Assembly: GCA_036493595.1 (NCBI GenBank) | Contig: DASXPN010000073.1 | Coordinates: forward strand, 62,001-126,000 | Length of the DNA: 64,000 nt | Direction: 5' to 3' | DNA from: DATAES01 sp036493595 | GTDB taxonomy: Bacteria; Actinomycetota; Acidimicrobiia; Acidimicrobiales; JACDCH01 | Shown here: in pieces, positions 25,137 to 33,134 of the stretch | How the letters are laid out: each line of letters starts with the position of its first letter | How positions within the stretch are numbered: the first letter of the stretch is position 1 | Notes under the pieces: model-generated | The model's input: the letters and a program-made list of their open reading frames with translations, nothing else | Database searches by the model: none | What the model was told of the DNA's origin: nothing | Made by a program: the position numbers and the translations under genes

Positions 25137-25949
25137 TCAGGTGCGGCGGATCTCTGATCGCACTTCGACCGTCACCGTTCCCTGGATCGGAGCGCTCGTT
25201 TGACCTTGTGGCGCGGCGAGCACCGCGTCGAACGTTCCCCTGGTGATCGACGTCGAATGCCGCACCGAGCCGTCGGCGAGGTCGTAGACGACCGTGATCG
25301 TCGTCGTGTCGGTTCCCGTCAGTGTCTGCACGCCGTTGGCGGCGGACGCCGTCGAGGTGATCGGCAACGAGGTGGAGGACGTGACCGTTGCGGTCTTGTG
25401 GCCGTCGACGACACCGAGCTCGACCAGACGACCCTCGCCGGTCAGCAGCGCCGGCGCGTTCATGCCGGCGAGCTGTACGTGATCGTCGACTGTCCATCGG
25501 TCACCGGGGCGAAGACCGCGATCGGGCGGGGCCCCTGCGGCCGCGGGGAAGATCTCTGAAAGTCCGAGGTCGCCGAGCGCACCGGTCGGAATGCCCTCGA
25601 CGCTCTCGACCGCGGTGAGTTGCGCAGCGCGATCGAAACGCATCACGAACGTGCGCTCGCCGACCCCTTCGCGTCCGAGCATGACCTGCACGCGGGTGGT
25701 GCCGTCCTTCGCATCGAGCACGCGTTGCTGCACCGCGAGGTCCGCCTCGTCGTGCGGCGATGTGCTTCGGCCCGCGAAGGTCGACGTCGACGTCGACTCG
25801 ACATGGACCGCGTACGTGTAGGACGCGCCGGTGGGCGGATGGAACGAGAGGAGCACGCGATCGTCGCGGCATGCGGTACACGCGAGCGCGAATGCGAGCG
25901 CGAGGGCGGCGACCCGGCCCGGTGCTCGCCATCGGTGTGCGCGCTGCAT
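25137..25949 (-). CDS. predicted lipoprotein, unknown function
   Basis: 270 residues. The signal peptide MQRAHRWRAPGRVAALALAF ends in a lipobox (LACTAC, Cys near 27). The exported part is beta-rich with repeated Thr/Ser/Val strands (SYTYAVHVESTSTSTF, TATVTSSTSLPITSTA) and a GLRPGDRWTVDDHV segment of the kind seen in DUF6263-like surface proteins. No catalytic residues are recognised. The ATG at 25949 has TACCGT exactly 7 nt upstream. It is divergent from otsB, with both -10 boxes inside a 39-base gap. Confidence 0.7.
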   Translation of the reverse strand: MQRAHRWRAPGRVAALALAFALACTACRDDRVLLSFHPPTGASYTYAVHVESTSTSTFAGRSTSPHDEADLAVQQRVLDAKDGTTRVQVMLGREGVGERTFVMRFDRAAQLTAVESVEGIPTGALGDLGLSEIFPAAAGAPPDRGLRPGDRWTVDDHVQLAGMNAPALLTGEGRLVELGVVDGHKTATVTSSTSLPITSTASAANGVQTLTGTDTTTITVVYDLADGSVRHSTSITRGTFDAVLAAPQGQTSAPIQGTVTVEVRSEIRRT

Positions 25950-25956
25950 CGGTGCG

Positions 25957-25962
25957 ACGGTA
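25957..25962 (-). promoter_or_regulatory. -10 box, leaderless (lipoprotein)
   Basis: TACCGT on the minus strand, 7 nt before the ATG at 25949. Confidence 0.5.
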
Positions 25963-25976
25963 CCGGTGACCGGCGG

Positions 25977-25982
25977 TACGTT
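25977..25982 (+). promoter_or_regulatory. -10 box, leaderless (otsB)
   Basis: TACGTT, 6 nt before the GTG at 25989. Together with the divergent box at 25957-25962 it makes a compact two-way promoter. Confidence 0.5.
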
Positions 25983-25988
25983 TCGTTC

Positions 25989-26750
25989 GTGGCCCGACCG
26001 CCGGCGCTCGACGCGCTCGATCCGCTGCGGGCGCAGCCCTCGCGGGCCGGCGTGCTGACCGACTTCGACGGCACCCTGGCGTCGATCGTCGACGACCCCG
26101 CCACCGCCCGGCCGCTCGACGGTGTACGGGAAGAGCTCGCGCGGCTCGCGGATCGCTTTGCAGTGGTCGCGGTGCTCTCGGGCCGACCGGTGTCGTTCCT
26201 GCAGCAGTTCCTTCCCCCCACCGTCGTGCTCTCGGGCCTCTACGGCCTCGAGGTCGTGCGCGACGGCGTGCGAGCGGACAATCCGCTCGGGCGCCCCTGG
26301 CGAGGAGTGATCGAGGACGTGGTCGACGCGGTCCGCGCCGACGGTCCGGACGGCATGCGCATCGAGTCGAAGGGGCTTTCGCTCACGCTGCACTACCGCG
26401 GCGAGCCCGACCTTGCCCCGCGAGTGCTCGCGATTGCGGAGCAGCAAGCAGTGCGGTCGGGACTCGAGGTGCGTGCGGCTCGCATGTCGGTCGAACTGCA
26501 TCCGCCGATCGAGGTGGACAAGGGGACCGCGTTACGCGACCTCGCCGCGGGGCTCGAGGCCGCGTGCTTCATGGGCGACGACCTGGGCGACCTCGCTGCG
26601 TTCCGAGCACTCGACGGACTCGCCCGCGAGGGCGCTCACGTCGTGCGGATCGCGGTGCGCAGCGAGGAAACACCGCCCGCCTTGCTGGAGGCGGCTGACC
26701 TCGTGGTCGACGGCCCTGAAGGGGCGCGTGACGTGCTGGCGCAGCTCTAG
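25989..26750 (+). CDS. otsB: trehalose-6-phosphate phosphatase
   Basis: HAD-superfamily phosphatase giving trehalose from trehalose 6-phosphate. The 253 residues show HAD motif I DFDGTLA with the nucleophile and acid Asp near residue 27, motif II VLSGRP, the substrate-specificity segment SVELHPPIEVDKGTALRDL and motif IV MGDDLGDLAAF. These are the OtsB hallmarks. The GTG start is supported by a -10 box 6 nt upstream; upstream in-frame sequence overlaps the divergent lipoprotein gene. It is convergent with otsA, 16 bases apart, so the two pathway genes are adjacent but separately transcribed. Confidence 0.93.
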   Translation: MARPPALDALDPLRAQPSRAGVLTDFDGTLASIVDDPATARPLDGVREELARLADRFAVVAVLSGRPVSFLQQFLPPTVVLSGLYGLEVVRDGVRADNPLGRPWRGVIEDVVDAVRADGPDGMRIESKGLSLTLHYRGEPDLAPRVLAIAEQQAVRSGLEVRAARMSVELHPPIEVDKGTALRDLAAGLEAACFMGDDLGDLAAFRALDGLAREGAHVVRIAVRSEETPPALLEAADLVVDGPEGARDVLAQL

Positions 26751-26766
26751 TTGCGCGGCCACAGCA

Positions 26767-28149
26767 CTAGCTCGCGTACTCGAGCTGTTCGCGTAGCCAA
26801 TCCCGCGGCGTCCGTGCCGCGACGACGGCGCGCAGTTGCTCGTGGCGACGGCGGCGCTCGCCGTCGTCCATCGACAGGGCCTGGCGCAACGCATCGGCGG
26901 TGTCATCGATGTCGAACGGGTTGACGCCGATCGCCCCCGCGTCGCCGAGCTCTTCGTATGCACCGGCCTCGGTCGAGAGCACGAGCGCGGAGTGATCGCC
27001 GACGAGCATCGCTTCCTTGGCCACGAGGTTGAGCCCATCGCGGATCGGGTTCACGAGCACGACATCGGCCAGCTGGAGCGCGGCGATCGACCGTGGGAAG
27101 TCGTCGCGGGCGTCGTAGAGGATCGGTGTCCAGTCCGGAGTCGCCCACTTCGTGTTGAGGCGCTCGACGAGTCCTTCGACCTCCTGGCGATACGCGAGAT
27201 ATTCGGGCAGTCCTTCGCGCGACGGGTACAGGAGCGCGCAGAACACCACGCGCTCGCGCCACTCGGGTGACGACGTCAACAACTCGTCGAACGCGTGGAA
27301 GCCGCGCAGGATGTTCTTCGACAGCTCGATGCGATCGACGCGTACGAGCAGCTTTCGATCACCAATCGTCTCGCGCAGATGATCGCGTTGGCGCGCCGCC
27401 GCCGGTGACGTCGCAGTGGCTGCGAGATCGTCGGGATCCGGTGCGAGCGGACTGACGCCGACGCGCGGAGGGATGCCTTCGCCGACGAATGCCCGATGCG
27501 ACCTGACGAACGCATCGGCCCATCGGTGGGTGTGGAACGTCGTTGCCAGGTTCGACCCCATGCTCGTGACGAGCTCGCGGGTCGCGGCCTGTGGCAACGG
27601 ACGCAGACCGTCGGGGTCGCACCAGGGAGTGTGCGCGAAGTGCACGGTGGCGAGATCGGGTCGGGCGGCGCGCAGCCGAGGGGCGACCAGTGCGAGGTGG
27701 TAGTCCTGCACCAGCACTGCGGCGCCCTCGGGCGCGGCTTCGGCCGTGGCATCGGCGAACGCGTGATTGACCGCGCGGTACGCCTCCCAGGCCTCGTGCC
27801 AATGCCGGTCGATGCGAGGCCGGCGGGCGAGGTCGTACAACCCGTGGAGGCAGAACCACAGCGTCGCGTTGCAGATCACGTCGTAGGCCATCCGGTACTC
27901 GGACGGATCCAGGTCGAGCAGGCGCACGCGCAGGCCCTCGGCTTCGGCCACCTGGCCACCACTGGCGGCCTCGCGGTCTTCGTCCGAGAGGGCGGCGGCG
28001 AGCCACAACGCATCGGTTCCCTCGACCAGCGGCGCCAGCCCGGACACGAGCCCGCCCCCGCCGCGCTTGGCCGTCAGCGATCCGTCGTCGCCCCGCCGGA
28101 ACGACAGCGGCCCGCGGTTGGACACGATCACGACGGGCCGTTCGGGCAC
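26767..28149 (-). CDS. otsA: trehalose-6-phosphate synthase (GT20)
   Basis: Transfers glucose from UDP- or ADP/GDP-glucose to glucose 6-phosphate. 460 residues beginning VVIVSNRGPLSF with the N-terminal GGGGLVSGLAPL loop, LVQDYHLALV, HFAHTPW, VRVDRIELSKNILRG (the family usually reads RxDYxKG here; the SKN variant is seen in some actinobacterial enzymes) and the C-terminal nucleotide-sugar motif NPIRDGLNLVAKE. The GTG start at 28149 has TAGTTT 8 nt upstream and lies 20 bases from the divergent glycerate kinase start. With otsB and gpgS it makes a compatible-solute region. Confidence 0.92.
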   Translation of the reverse strand: MPERPVVIVSNRGPLSFRRGDDGSLTAKRGGGGLVSGLAPLVEGTDALWLAAALSDEDREAASGGQVAEAEGLRVRLLDLDPSEYRMAYDVICNATLWFCLHGLYDLARRPRIDRHWHEAWEAYRAVNHAFADATAEAAPEGAAVLVQDYHLALVAPRLRAARPDLATVHFAHTPWCDPDGLRPLPQAATRELVTSMGSNLATTFHTHRWADAFVRSHRAFVGEGIPPRVGVSPLAPDPDDLAATATSPAAARQRDHLRETIGDRKLLVRVDRIELSKNILRGFHAFDELLTSSPEWRERVVFCALLYPSREGLPEYLAYRQEVEGLVERLNTKWATPDWTPILYDARDDFPRSIAALQLADVVLVNPIRDGLNLVAKEAMLVGDHSALVLSTEAGAYEELGDAGAIGVNPFDIDDTADALRQALSMDDGERRRRHEQLRAVVAARTPRDWLREQLEYAS

Positions 28150-28169
28150 GAGTGTGCAAACTACTGGTC

Positions 28170-29177
28170 GTGCGTGTCGTGGCTGCCCCGGACAAGTTTC
28201 GTGGAACTGCCGGCGCGCCTGACATCGCGGGGGCTATCGCCGCGGCGGCGAAGGCGGCCGGATGGCAGTGCGACGAGGTGCCGATGGCCGACGGGGGCGA
28301 GGGCACGTTGGAGGCACTCGGTGGCGCCAACCGTTCGACGCTGGTGACGGGCCCGCTCGGCGACTCGGTGGAAGCGGCGTGGCAGTTGAACGGCACTCGA
28401 GCGGTGATCGAGATGGCGAGAGCCTCGGGGCTCGAGCTCGTCGGTGGCCCGGACGGGAACGATCCGATTGCGGCGACCACGTACGGCACTGGCGAGCTGA
28501 TCGCGGCCGCACTCGACGCGGGCGTCCGTCGCATCATCGTCGGCGTGGGCGGCTCGGCCACGACCGACGGCGGGCTCGGCGCGCTGCGCGCCATCTACCC
28601 GCTACAGCGACTGCGCGGCGTCGACCTCCAGGTGGCGTGTGACGTGAGGACGAAGTTCATCGAAGCGGCGGAGGTGTACGCGCCGCAGAAGGGCGCGTCC
28701 GCCGCGCAGGTCGAACTCCTGCGGCGCCGGCTCGAACGGCTCGCGCAGGTGTACCTCGACGAGCACGGTTTCGATGTGCGTACCGTCGAGGGCGCGGGAG
28801 CTGCCGGGGGTCTTGCGGGTGCCCTGGCGGCGGTAGGGGCGGCGCTGGTGGACGGCTTCGATCTCGTCGCGGACGAGGTCGGCTTCGACGATGCGCTCGA
28901 AGGTGCTGACCTCGTCATCACGGGCGAAGGCTTCGTCGACGCGCAGTCCTTCGAGGGCAAGGTCGTCGGGGGCGTGGCGCAACGGGCCGCGGCGGCGGAC
29001 GTCCCCATGTTCGTTGTCGCGGGTGAGGTCTACGACGACGCGGGCGCGCGGGTCGACGCTGTCTCGTTGGTGGAGCGGTTCGGTGAGGACCGCGCTCGCG
29101 GTGAGACGTGTGCGTGCGTCGAAGAGGTCGTATTCGAGCGGCTGCAAGCGCTGAGTCGCGCGGAGTCGGCGTCGTAG
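28170..29177 (+). CDS. garK: glycerate kinase (GK-1 family)
   Basis: Phosphorylates D-glycerate, usually to 2-phosphoglycerate. About 335 residues with APDKFRGTAGAPDIAGAI at the N-terminus, MADGGEGTLEALGG, the glycine-rich VGVGGSATTDGGLGALRA near 135, and GEGFVDAQSFEGKVVGGVA in the second domain, all family blocks. GTG codons at 28152, 28170 and 28179 are possible; 28170 gives MRVVAAPDKFRG. It is divergent from otsA with almost no intergenic DNA. Close to gpgS, which uses 3-phosphoglycerate, it might recycle glycerate from glucosylglycerate turnover; this link is an inference. Confidence 0.85.
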   Translation: MRVVAAPDKFRGTAGAPDIAGAIAAAAKAAGWQCDEVPMADGGEGTLEALGGANRSTLVTGPLGDSVEAAWQLNGTRAVIEMARASGLELVGGPDGNDPIAATTYGTGELIAAALDAGVRRIIVGVGGSATTDGGLGALRAIYPLQRLRGVDLQVACDVRTKFIEAAEVYAPQKGASAAQVELLRRRLERLAQVYLDEHGFDVRTVEGAGAAGGLAGALAAVGAALVDGFDLVADEVGFDDALEGADLVITGEGFVDAQSFEGKVVGGVAQRAAAADVPMFVVAGEVYDDAGARVDAVSLVERFGEDRARGETCACVEEVVFERLQALSRAESAS

Positions 29178-29196
29178 ACGATTGCAACCCGCGTGA

Positions 29197-29388
29197 CTAG
29201 CGAGCCGACTTCTTGCCGACGACCCAGCCGATGAAGGCGATGGCGAGGATCACGAGAACGGCGAGCTTGACGATCCCGAGCAGGAATCCGACAACGGCAC
29301 CCACGACCCACATGGCGGCGAAGACAAGCGCCACCGCGACGATCGCGTACCACCACAGTGGTGTGGAGGGACGTTCCGGAGCGGCCAT
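29197..29388 (-). CDS. small two-helix membrane protein
   Basis: 63 residues, mostly two hydrophobic segments (about 12-35 and 40-57) ending in GWVVGKKSAR. No family is recognised. It has a leaderless-type -10 box 7 nt before the ATG at 29388, which supports it as a real gene, and it follows a hypothetical gene on the same strand by 10 bases. Confidence 0.6.
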   Translation of the reverse strand: MAAPERPSTPLWWYAIVAVALVFAAMWVVGAVVGFLLGIVKLAVLVILAIAFIGWVVGKKSAR

Positions 29389-29395
29389 GCCCCGA

Positions 29396-29401
29396 AGGCT
29401 A
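29396..29401 (-). promoter_or_regulatory. -10 box, leaderless (small membrane protein)
   Basis: TAGCCT on the minus strand, 7 nt before the ATG at 29388. It overlaps the end of the upstream gene, so the small protein can be made independently. Confidence 0.45.
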
Positions 29402-29680
29402 TTGGCCGCGCGACTGCTCTGTTCGTTCGGAGGGCACGTCGCGCAGATCGAGCTTGTCGCGGAGGTCGACCCGCCGGACGCTGCACATGGCGCGGGCCAC
29501 GACCGCGAGGGCGTCGTCCGAGCTGACGGGATCGACCGGATGCTGCGCCTCGACCGCCGCGATGGCCCGCTCGGGCGCGCAGTCGGTCAGGTGGACGACC
29601 AGTTCCGCCAGACGATTTGTGTACGCGAGACGAGATTCACGGCTCGAGGCCATGTGCTCGTTGGATTGGGCTGTACTCAT
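29399..29680 (-). CDS. hypothetical protein
   Basis: 93 residues, soluble, mainly helical with an acidic/basic C-terminal third (RRVDLRDKLDLRDVPSERTEQ). No family is recognised. A good ribosome site (AGGAG, plus-strand complement at 29686-29690) lies 5 nt before the ATG, so unlike many neighbours it should have a leader. It is upstream of the small membrane protein gene. Confidence 0.6.
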   Translation of the reverse strand: MSTAQSNEHMASSRESRLAYTNRLAELVVHLTDCAPERAIAAVEAQHPVDPVSSDDALAVVARAMCSVRRVDLRDKLDLRDVPSERTEQSRGQ

Positions 29681-29869
29681 GGATACTCCTGCGATCCCGT
29701 TGGCCCTTTCGAAGTGAATGATCGGAACGGGCGGTTACGTACTTGAGCACTCGTAAGAAAATACGCATTTGCGGTAACCCTGCAGAAACTCTCCCAAGCC
29801 GACGGGTTCATTCAGCAGGTCATACCCACGACGGGGTGCGTTCAGGCACGTTCCCACGTTGAGTTTCGG
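29681..29869. other. intergenic region with inverted repeat
   Basis: 189 bases upstream of the hypothetical gene and downstream of gpgS. Locally AT-rich (29740-29800). TTACG at 29735-29739 and CGTAA at 29752-29756 form a 5-bp inverted repeat with a 12-base spacer, and TATTTT read on the minus strand just upstream could be a -10 box. Nothing else is recognised; no coding frame is convincing. Confidence 0.35.
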
Positions 29870-30778
29870 TTACGCACCTCGCCGAGCGGCGCCCTCACCG
29901 AGTCGGGCGAGCGGGGGCCGTTCGACCACCTCGATCTCCATCGGCTCGAGGCCCGGCCGGTAGAGGGTTGCCAGCCCAGGAACCGGATGCCCGGCGCGGC
30001 CCAACATCGTCTGGATCACGGCGGCCGCCTGGGGCGACAGCTCGTCCAGTGGGCGATTGCGGTGGATGCGGCTGCCGAGATCGACCTGCGCGATGGCGTC
30101 GACCCCGAACCGGTCGGCCACATCGATCAGCAACGCGATGTCGACCCCGTAGCCGTCCACGAACGGCAGCTGTTCGAGCAGTTCCCGCCGCCCCCCGTAC
30201 TCGCCGGCGAGCGGCTGAACGATCGACGCGAGATGCGGGAACAGCAGCGCCAGCAAGGGGCGAGCCACGAGCTCGGTGACCCGTCCGCCGCGATCCTTCG
30301 GGTCGGGCGTCGGCCGTTCGTAGTGCCCCTTCACGAACCCGATCTCGGGATGGGTGAGCAGCGGACCGAGAAGACCGGTCACGAACAGCGGGTCGAAGTC
30401 GATGACATCGGCGTCGCACCACACGATGAGGTCGCCATCGGCAACGGCGAGGGACTTCCATAGGGCCGCGCCCTTGCCATGACCGGTTCCGTGCTCGGGC
30501 AGCACGCTGGCCGCCGCCACGACCCGCGCACCCGCGTCGGCTGCGACTTCGGCCGTGCCGTCGACCGAGTGGTCGTCCACGACGACGATCTCGTCGACGA
30601 GACCCCACTGGTCGACGAGGTGCGACCTGATCGAACGGACGATGGCGCCGACGGTCGCCGCTTCGTCGCGCGCCGGCAGGCACACCGACACGACGTGGTG
30701 GTCCTTTGCCGCGAGAAGAACCTCGAGGTCGAACTCGGAATGGTCGAACGCGGCGAGGACCGTATGGACCGATCGCAC
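29870..30778 (-). CDS. gpgS: glucosyl-3-phosphoglycerate synthase
   Basis: Transfers glucose from a nucleotide donor to 3-phosphoglycerate, first step to glucosylglycerate and, in mycobacteria, methylglucose lipopolysaccharide. 302 residues of GT-A fold: PARDEAATVGAI (near 36-47), VVDDHSVDGTAEVA, GKGAALWKSL, the metal-binding WCDADVIDFDP and the acceptor-site region PLAGEYGGRRELLEQLPF then DGYGVDIALLIDV. This set fits GT81. The GTG start at 30778 has TAACGT 6 nt upstream. No gpgP phosphatase is adjacent. Together with otsA and otsB it points to accumulation of sugar-based osmolytes. Confidence 0.9.
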   Translation of the reverse strand: MRSVHTVLAAFDHSEFDLEVLLAAKDHHVVSVCLPARDEAATVGAIVRSIRSHLVDQWGLVDEIVVVDDHSVDGTAEVAADAGARVVAAASVLPEHGTGHGKGAALWKSLAVADGDLIVWCDADVIDFDPLFVTGLLGPLLTHPEIGFVKGHYERPTPDPKDRGGRVTELVARPLLALLFPHLASIVQPLAGEYGGRRELLEQLPFVDGYGVDIALLIDVADRFGVDAIAQVDLGSRIHRNRPLDELSPQAAAVIQTMLGRAGHPVPGLATLYRPGLEPMEIEVVERPPLARLGEGAARRGA

Positions 30779-30784
30779 GTAGGC

Positions 30785-30790
30785 ACGTTA
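30785..30790 (-). promoter_or_regulatory. -10 box, leaderless (gpgS)
   Basis: TAACGT on the minus strand, 6 nt before the GTG at 30778. Confidence 0.5.
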
Positions 30791-30825
30791 CCCATCGCCC
30801 GAAAGGAGACTCACTGTGTGCCGGT

Positions 30826-30831
30826 TAGGGT
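30826..30831 (+). promoter_or_regulatory. -10 box, leaderless (cysO)
   Basis: TAGGGT, 7 nt before the ATG at 30839. It is divergent from the gpgS box 36 bases away. Confidence 0.5.
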
Positions 30832-30838
30832 GCTCGCC

Positions 30839-31111
30839 ATGAGTGTGAAGGTTCGGATTCCGACGACCCTGCGCACCCTCACGGGTGGCAAGTCCGAGGT
30901 CGAGGTCGCGGGCGCCACGGTCGGCGAGGTCATCAGCGCGCTCGACGCCGCTCATCCGGGCTTCAACGACCGCCTCCTCGACGACAACGGCCTACGCCGC
31001 TTCGTCAACGTGTTCGTGGCCGACGACGACGTCCGCTTCCTCGATGGCCTCGACACCAAGGTCCCCGACGGCGAGACGGTCTCCATCCTCCCGGCCGTGG
31101 CGGGCGGCTGA
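30839..31111 (+). CDS. cysO: CysO-like ubiquitin-fold sulfur carrier protein
   Basis: 90 residues with beta-grasp pattern and a C-terminal Gly-Gly (ILPAVAGG) for thiocarboxylation. The start VKVRIPTTLRTLTGG and the segments RFVNVFVADDDVRFLDGL and VPDGETVSILPAVAGG resemble mycobacterial CysO, which donates sulfur for cysteine synthesis with CysM and the Mec protease, more than generic MoaD or ThiS. Those partner genes are not in the window, so the pathway assignment rests on similarity. The leaderless-type -10 box fixes the start. Confidence 0.82.
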   Translation: MSVKVRIPTTLRTLTGGKSEVEVAGATVGEVISALDAAHPGFNDRLLDDNGLRRFVNVFVADDDVRFLDGLDTKVPDGETVSILPAVAGG

Positions 31112-31155
31112 CCGGCCGGCGTCAAGGTTTGGGGCAGATCGGTCGATGATCGAGC

Positions 31156-31563
31156 GTGCCCGAAGTTCTCATCGTCGACGATGACCCTGACGTCCGCGGC
31201 ATGCTGGCCTTCACTCTCGGCGATCACGGCTTTGCCGTGCGGGAGGCGAAGGACGGTGCCGATGCGCTCGACGAACTGGCGGCGAAAGCGCCGGACTGCA
31301 TGGTCCTCGATCTGATGATGCCCCGCCTCGACGGCTTCAGCGTCCTCGAGGCGATGCGCGTGCAGAAGCTCGCGCCCGAGACGCGGGTGATCGTGTTCTC
31401 GTGCAAGTCGGAGGAGCGCACGTTCGTGCGAGTGTGGGAGCTCGGTGCCGACGAGTACCTCACGAAACCGGCCGACCCCGATGTCATCGCTCAGAAAGTG
31501 ATCGCACTCTTGGAAGCGGGCACCCAGAGGGACGCCCGGGCCGACGACGCCCGGGCGTTCTGA
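31156..31563 (+). CDS. single-domain response regulator
   Basis: 135 residues forming only a receiver domain: acidic pair in LIVDDDP near 6-12, phosphoacceptor Asp in VLDLMMPRLDG near 53, Ser in VFSCKSEE and Lys in YLTKPADP near 108. There is no output domain; the C-terminal tail is acidic and disordered. Such proteins work as phosphorelay intermediates or bind partners. No histidine kinase is adjacent. GTG start. Confidence 0.88.
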   Translation: MPEVLIVDDDPDVRGMLAFTLGDHGFAVREAKDGADALDELAAKAPDCMVLDLMMPRLDGFSVLEAMRVQKLAPETRVIVFSCKSEERTFVRVWELGADEYLTKPADPDVIAQKVIALLEAGTQRDARADDARAF

Positions 31564-31566
31564 GGG

Positions 31567-33000
31567 CTACAGCGACTGCAGCAGCTCCTCACGGGTTGCC
31601 GGCCCGAGCTCTGGCTCAGCGGGCCGATTGTCGCGATCGTTGTACACGGCAACGATCTTCGTGATGAGGTCACCGTCCCGCATGAGCGCGTCGGGCGTCG
31701 TCAACAGATTGAACGTGCGGAGGAACGCGCGCAGCACTGCTTGATCGGTACGCATCGCGGGTGCGAGCCCTTCACGCAGCACACCGCGCATGAACGCACG
31801 GGGATCGGATTCGTCACCGCTGGCCGGTGACCGGTTCTCGCGGTCGGACATGACCGCGGCGTGGTACCACGGCTCCACCTCTTCGGTGGACGCGCGCTCG
31901 TACGCGGCAACCGCGGCAACGAGATCATCCGGGCTTTGCGCGAGCGCGTCGGCCAGCAACGTCGCCTGCACCATCGCGAGCGAGCATCCGCGCCCGTAGA
32001 GCGGGTTCGTGCATGTGTGCGCATCACCGACCGCCGCGAAGCCACGCACGAGCGGCTCACCCGACTCGTCGGTGAAGCGCCGGATCCGGTTGAGCAGCTT
32101 GGCCATGACGTGCACGGGCGTGATGGAGTCGGCGCGGTCGTCCTCGAGCCACGGCCTGGTCGCGGGTAGCAACCGTGCCGCTTGTTCGAACGTGGCCGGA
32201 TCGAGCAACCGCGATCGCAACTCGTCGTCGCCGACCGGTGTCGCGAACGTGACCGAGAACGTGCGGTTGTCACCGATGAACGTCGCGTATTTGAGGTAGC
32301 CGAGGTCACCGCCGATCGGCCCTGCCTGTTCCGGCACGTCCTTGCCGTCGCGCAACCGGTAGAACCGCGAGAGGTAGATGATCCCGGTGTCCTCGACCGT
32401 CTCCTCGATGTGGACACCCGCATCGGCGAGCCACGCAGGAACGTCGCCGCGCCGTCCGTTCGCGGCGATCACGAGATCGGCTTCGAACGTCGTCGCGACG
32501 CCGTCGACCGTCGCGTGCGCTCCGTCCACCGTCGCGTGCTCGCCATGCACCGAGCCATCCGACGTCAGCAGCGAGTTGACGACCACCCCGTCGAGCAACG
32601 ACACGTGCGGTGCCTCGAGCACGGTGCGGCGTAACACCCACTCGAAGGTGGTGCGCCGGCAGGCGAGCATCACGAGGTCGTCGTCGCCTGGCTTCGGCGT
32701 CCGGTCGTCGAGTGTCTCGGGCAGGTTGGCGGTGAGCGGCCATTCGGTCGCGCCTGCTTCGTGCAGCCGTTCGAGCACGTCGGGGTAGCGATCCCGCAAC
32801 AGGTTCCGCAGCCGGGCCAGCAGGGCGTGCGAGTGACGGACCTGGGGGGCTCCCCGGCGGTCCCACTCGAAGGCTTCGTCGGGGTCGTGCGGGAGCGGGG
32901 TGCGGTCGCGCTCGAGCACGACGACCTCGTGACCCTGGCGGGAAAGGGCCAAGGCCGAGCCCAACCCGGCGACCCCAGCGCCGATCACCAGCGTCCGCAT
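31567..33000 (-). CDS. FAD-dependent monooxygenase/oxidoreductase
   Basis: 477 residues with an N-terminal FAD-binding motif (VIGAGVAGLGSALALSRQGH at 5-24) followed by VVLERD, and a second flavin segment GFAAVGDAHTCTNPLYGRGCSLAMVQ with the GD motif of the PHBH/geranylgeranyl-reductase class. Substrate unknown. Residues near 155-170 contain the tandem unit HATVDG twice, an 18-bp duplication. Its start is 13 bases from a CIRCE-like operator that serves the divergent groEL, so heat-shock control of this gene is possible. Only its 3' neighbour, the response regulator, is close (convergent, 3 bases apart). Confidence 0.82.
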   Translation of the reverse strand: MRTLVIGAGVAGLGSALALSRQGHEVVVLERDRTPLPHDPDEAFEWDRRGAPQVRHSHALLARLRNLLRDRYPDVLERLHEAGATEWPLTANLPETLDDRTPKPGDDDLVMLACRRTTFEWVLRRTVLEAPHVSLLDGVVVNSLLTSDGSVHGEHATVDGAHATVDGVATTFEADLVIAANGRRGDVPAWLADAGVHIEETVEDTGIIYLSRFYRLRDGKDVPEQAGPIGGDLGYLKYATFIGDNRTFSVTFATPVGDDELRSRLLDPATFEQAARLLPATRPWLEDDRADSITPVHVMAKLLNRIRRFTDESGEPLVRGFAAVGDAHTCTNPLYGRGCSLAMVQATLLADALAQSPDDLVAAVAAYERASTEEVEPWYHAAVMSDRENRSPASGDESDPRAFMRGVLREGLAPAMRTDQAVLRAFLRTFNLLTTPDALMRDGDLITKIVAVYNDRDNRPAEPELGPATREELLQSL

Positions 33001-33012
33001 GCGGGACAGTCT

Positions 33013-33039
33013 TTAGCACTCGGCCTGTGCGGTTGCTAA
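33013..33039. promoter_or_regulatory. CIRCE-like operator 1
   Basis: TTAGCACTC (33013-33021), 9 bases, then GGTTGCTAA (33031-33039). The left arm is the perfect CIRCE half-site and the right arm matches 7 of 9 positions of GAGTGCTAA. The exact 9-base spacer supports HrcA binding. Confidence 0.75.
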
Positions 33040-33060
33040 AGCCGGTTCGGCATGGTTGGA

Positions 33061-33087
33061 TTAGCAGTCGCGAATGGAGAGTGCCAA
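33061..33087. promoter_or_regulatory. CIRCE-like operator 2
   Basis: TTAGCAGTC (33061-33069), 9 bases, then GAGTGCCAA (33079-33087), each arm differing from CIRCE at one position. It is centred exactly 48 bases downstream of operator 1. Confidence 0.75.
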
Positions 33088-33134
33088 CCACTCCCACACG
33101 AAGACCCCCAACGAGGACCCCAACGGAGGGATCG

